From NCBI RefSeq assembly GCF_900129555.1, contig NZ_FQWC01000010.1:85953-149952 (forward strand): a DNA stretch of 64,000 nt. The letters run 5' to 3'. Positions 62,386 to 64,000 of the stretch are shown one piece after another; the first letter of the stretch is position 1; the number at the start of each line of letters is the position of its first letter. The translations under genes were made by a program, and so were the position numbers. Source of the stretch: Flavobacterium defluvii (GTDB lineage Bacteria; Bacteroidota; Bacteroidia; Flavobacteriales; Flavobacteriaceae). The notes beneath the pieces were generated by a model, which worked only from the letters and a program-made list of their open reading frames with translations, was not told where the DNA came from and made no database searches.

Positions 62386-62718
62386 TTAAGATGTCTGATC
62401 ATCAGTATCAGCATCAGGAGCATTCTTTTTAACAGATTCGATTCCATTATCTCTTGCCGAAGTACTTTCATACATTTCGCTTGAACCAATAATTTGGCCA
62501 TTTCCAGCTTTTAAAGTAAAGTATGGTTTTCCGCTTGCAGATTCTTTTCTGTCATAACGACTGTCTTCCTGCGAGTTTGTTTTTACAGATTCAATTCCGT
62601 TTAAAGCCGCAGCTTTTGTTGTGTAGCCTTCGCTGGTTAAAATGGTCTGGCCGTTACCGGCTTTCAAATTAAATTGAAACTCACCATTGGCTCTCGTAGT
62701 AATTACAAATTTTCCCAT
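62386..62718 (-). CDS. YegP family (DUF1508) protein
   Basis: 110 residues made of two DUF1508 repeats: FQFNLKAGNGQTILTSEGY...GIESVKTN (~13-48) and YFTLKAGNGQIIGSSEMY...GIESVKKN (~65-99), then an acidic tail. The repeat pattern and length equal YegP. Function is unknown; small soluble stress-type protein. Confidence 0.93.
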   Translation of the reverse strand: MGKFVITTRANGEFQFNLKAGNGQTILTSEGYTTKAAALNGIESVKTNSQEDSRYDRKESASGKPYFTLKAGNGQIIGSSEMYESTSARDNGIESVKKNAPDADTDDQTS

Positions 62719-62871
62719 CTAGTCTTTTTATTTTAGTTAAATACAATATTTTGCTATTGATAAAAATACAAAACTTCATAATACAAAAAGTACTACAGTA
62801 AGAAATAATCGTTTAGAGTTTGTTAAGTATTAATTTTAAAAAGGGTCTTTTTATAATGTAAGAAAATTTGG

Positions 62872-62879
62872 TATATTTG
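62872..62879 (+). promoter_or_regulatory. -7 promoter element of the NlpE gene
   Basis: TATATTTG matches the Bacteroidota consensus TAnnTTTG exactly and lies 22 bases before the start codon at 62902. A convincing -33 TTG is missing. Confidence 0.5.
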
Positions 62880-62901
62880 AAAAAGCAATAAATTAATGAT
62901 T

Positions 62902-63387
62902 ATGAAAAACCTATTCGTTTTATTAGCAATAGCAATTCAATTTGCATCTTGCAATTCAAAGAAAAACCAAGACGAAACAAAGTCTTCCTCAGTAGACTCT
63001 ACAGCTGTAAAAACAGAAAAAACTACAAGCGGAAATGTTTTGGTTTATGAAGGTTTACTGCCTTGTGCAGATTGCAGCGGAATACAAACTGTTCTTAAAA
63101 TTTACCAGGGAAACGGAACTATGGAACAACAAAAGTTTGAAGTTTCTAGTATTTATAAAGGAAAATCGCCTGAAAAAGAATTTATTGAAACGGGAAATTT
63201 TAATACCGAAAGAGGTTTGGAAAACGATCCAAACGGAACCATTTTTATTTTAAATTGGGATAAACCTTTAGAAAAACAATTGTATTATGGTTACCTTAGC
63301 TCAGATACTACAAAAATTTATATGCTCGACAGAGATAAAAAAATAATTAAATCAAAACTGAATTATACTTTAGATTTAAAAAAATAA
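62902..63387 (+). CDS. NlpE-like copper-resistance lipoprotein
   Basis: 161 residues from ATG at 62902 (62896 also possible). SPII signal with lipobox FASC. Then a Ser/Lys/Thr-rich linker and an NlpE N-terminal beta-barrel with YEGLLPCADCSGIQTVL, the CxxC family mark. Outer-membrane lipoprotein linked to surface stress or copper sensing in Proteobacteria; in Bacteroidota the role is not established. Followed by a strong terminator. Confidence 0.9.
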   Translation: MKNLFVLLAIAIQFASCNSKKNQDETKSSSVDSTAVKTEKTTSGNVLVYEGLLPCADCSGIQTVLKIYQGNGTMEQQKFEVSSIYKGKSPEKEFIETGNFNTERGLENDPNGTIFILNWDKPLEKQLYYGYLSSDTTKIYMLDRDKKIIKSKLNYTLDLKK

Positions 63388-63426
63388 AATCAGTTTTAGA
63401 ATTTAAAAAATACTCGAATCAAAACC

Positions 63427-63477
63427 AAAATATTCCAAACTTAAATGAGCTAAATCCATTTAAGTTTAGAATATTTT
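63427..63477 (+). terminator. Long-stem terminator after NlpE gene
   Basis: A 20-base arm (63427-63446) pairs with 63458-63477 with one mismatch around an 11-base loop, followed by TTTTTATTTTT. Confidence 0.8.
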
Positions 63478-63532
63478 TTATTTTTAGACTATCGAAACAT
63501 CAATTCAAAATTTATTGATGTCTATTTATTTT

Positions 63533-63928
63533 ATGAAGGAAATCAGCGAAATTTTAAAGGCATATTCTAAAGCAGAATCTACAGGGAAAAAAGCAGCTTT
63601 GGCAACCGTTGTTAAAGTAGAAGGCTCATCATATCGTCAGCCCGGAGCGAGAATGCTTGTTACAGAAGATGGCGAACTCACGGGCGCTATAAGCGGAGGA
63701 TGTCTGGAAGGCGATGCTTTGCGAAAAGCACTGCTTGCCATTCATCAAAAACAAAACAAATTAATTACCTACAATACTAATAATGAAGATGATATTGAGC
63801 TTGGCTTACAGCTTGGCTGCAACGGAATTGTTCATATTTTATTTGAATTTATTGATGAACAACTGTCAAACAATCCAATTCAAATTTTAAAGCAATTAGA
63901 ATTAGAAAGAAAAGATTCTGTGTTGTAA
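63533..63928 (+). CDS. XdhC/CoxI-like protein, N-terminal part only
   Basis: 131 residues from ATG at 63533 (63518 is also open). It has the XdhC_CoxI domain with ATVVKVEGSSYRQPGARMLV, GAISGGCLEGD and ITYNTNNEDDIELGLQLGCNG. Full-length homologues are usually well over 300 residues with a C-terminal Rossmann (XdhC_C) domain. Here TAA follows KDSVL directly after the first domain, so the gene is either truncated or a single-domain variant. Right of it there is no continuation in any frame. Role if active: molybdenum-cofactor insertion/maturation of xanthine-dehydrogenase-type enzymes. Confidence 0.8.
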   Translation: MKEISEILKAYSKAESTGKKAALATVVKVEGSSYRQPGARMLVTEDGELTGAISGGCLEGDALRKALLAIHQKQNKLITYNTNNEDDIELGLQLGCNGIVHILFEFIDEQLSNNPIQILKQLELERKDSVL

Positions 63929-63960
63929 AACAAATTTTTTTAGTTTTATTTAGTGATAAA

Positions 63961-63991
63961 TTGTGTAAAATGACTTTAAATTGTACTTTTG
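63961..63991 (+). promoter_or_regulatory. Promoter at the window end
   Basis: TTG at 63961-63963 and TACTTTTG (TAnnTTTG) at 63984-63991 with a 20-base spacer match the Bacteroidota -33/-7 consensus. It faces right, towards a gene beyond the window. Confidence 0.65.
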
Positions 63992-64000
63992 CGTAACTCA

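Overview
The window is a chromosomal segment of a Flavobacterium-like Bacteroidota. The DNA is AT-rich. Gene starts rarely have Shine-Dalgarno sites, the two clearest promoter-like sites carry the Bacteroidota -7 box TAnnTTTG, and the gene content is typical of the group: SusC/SusD, a hybrid two-component regulator, LytS/LytTR, PepSY-like proteins, SPII lipoproteins and efflux operons with TolC-type partners. No rRNA, tRNA, IS transposase, phage or CRISPR was seen.

Layout. 1-3.3 kb: MlaFE-type lipid transport pair (ATPase cut by the window start), then a TetR/beta-ketoacyl synthase pair. 3.4-6.8 kb: overlapping GH130 phosphorylase/mannosidase and two-domain GT4 genes. 7-11.2 kb: small housekeeping genes (DUF1328, DinB, VOC, HMA-like, DoxX, GNAT, Crp/Fnr). 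11.5-18.5 kb: TetR-controlled AcrAB-TolC-like efflux operon with five copies of a TAACANTGTTA operator and an unannotated 37-codon membrane ORF behind the pump gene. 18.8-21.9 kb: lactonase and gluconokinase (gluconolactone to 6-phosphogluconate), bracketed by two inverted copies of a roughly 115-bp element. 22.3-27.9 kb: accessory region with orphan genes, paralogous lipoproteins, a duplicated and partly decayed small gene, a candidate structured RNA and a HEPN-motif protein. 28.2-37.4 kb: second RND efflux operon (TolC, pump, adaptor) divergent from a LytS/LytTR two-component system and two PepSY-like proteins, with a 29-bp perfect palindrome in the shared promoter region. 37.4-40.4 kb: two SDR oxidoreductases and an AraC regulator. 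40.7-61.0 kb: a complete polysaccharide utilization locus (PUL): HTCS regulator, SusE/F-like, SusC, SusD, two GH30, GH2, GH27 and a tandem GH43. 61.3-64 kb: small membrane proteins, an XRE regulator, YegP, NlpE and a short XdhC-like gene.

How genes work together. The PUL enzymes fit a galactose-rich branched plant glycan, with type II arabinogalactan the best guess (inference): surface GH30 cuts the backbone or side chains, SusCD imports, and periplasmic GH30/GH2/GH27/GH43 finish. The HTCS senses a released oligosaccharide and switches the locus on. The two RND operons have different regulators (TetR versus a LytTR-side palindrome).

Non-coding DNA is rich in dispersed elements. The most notable is a 134-175 bp family with 17-bp terminal inverted repeats, present four times and every time in a gap between co-directional genes. 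There are also REP-like hairpins, an inverted pair of ACTGGACT-ended elements and degenerate octamer repeats. The strongest candidates for something undescribed are the structured RNA at 24767-24847, whose hairpin loop is complementary to the leader just before the next start codon, and the 37-codon ORF in the first efflux operon.
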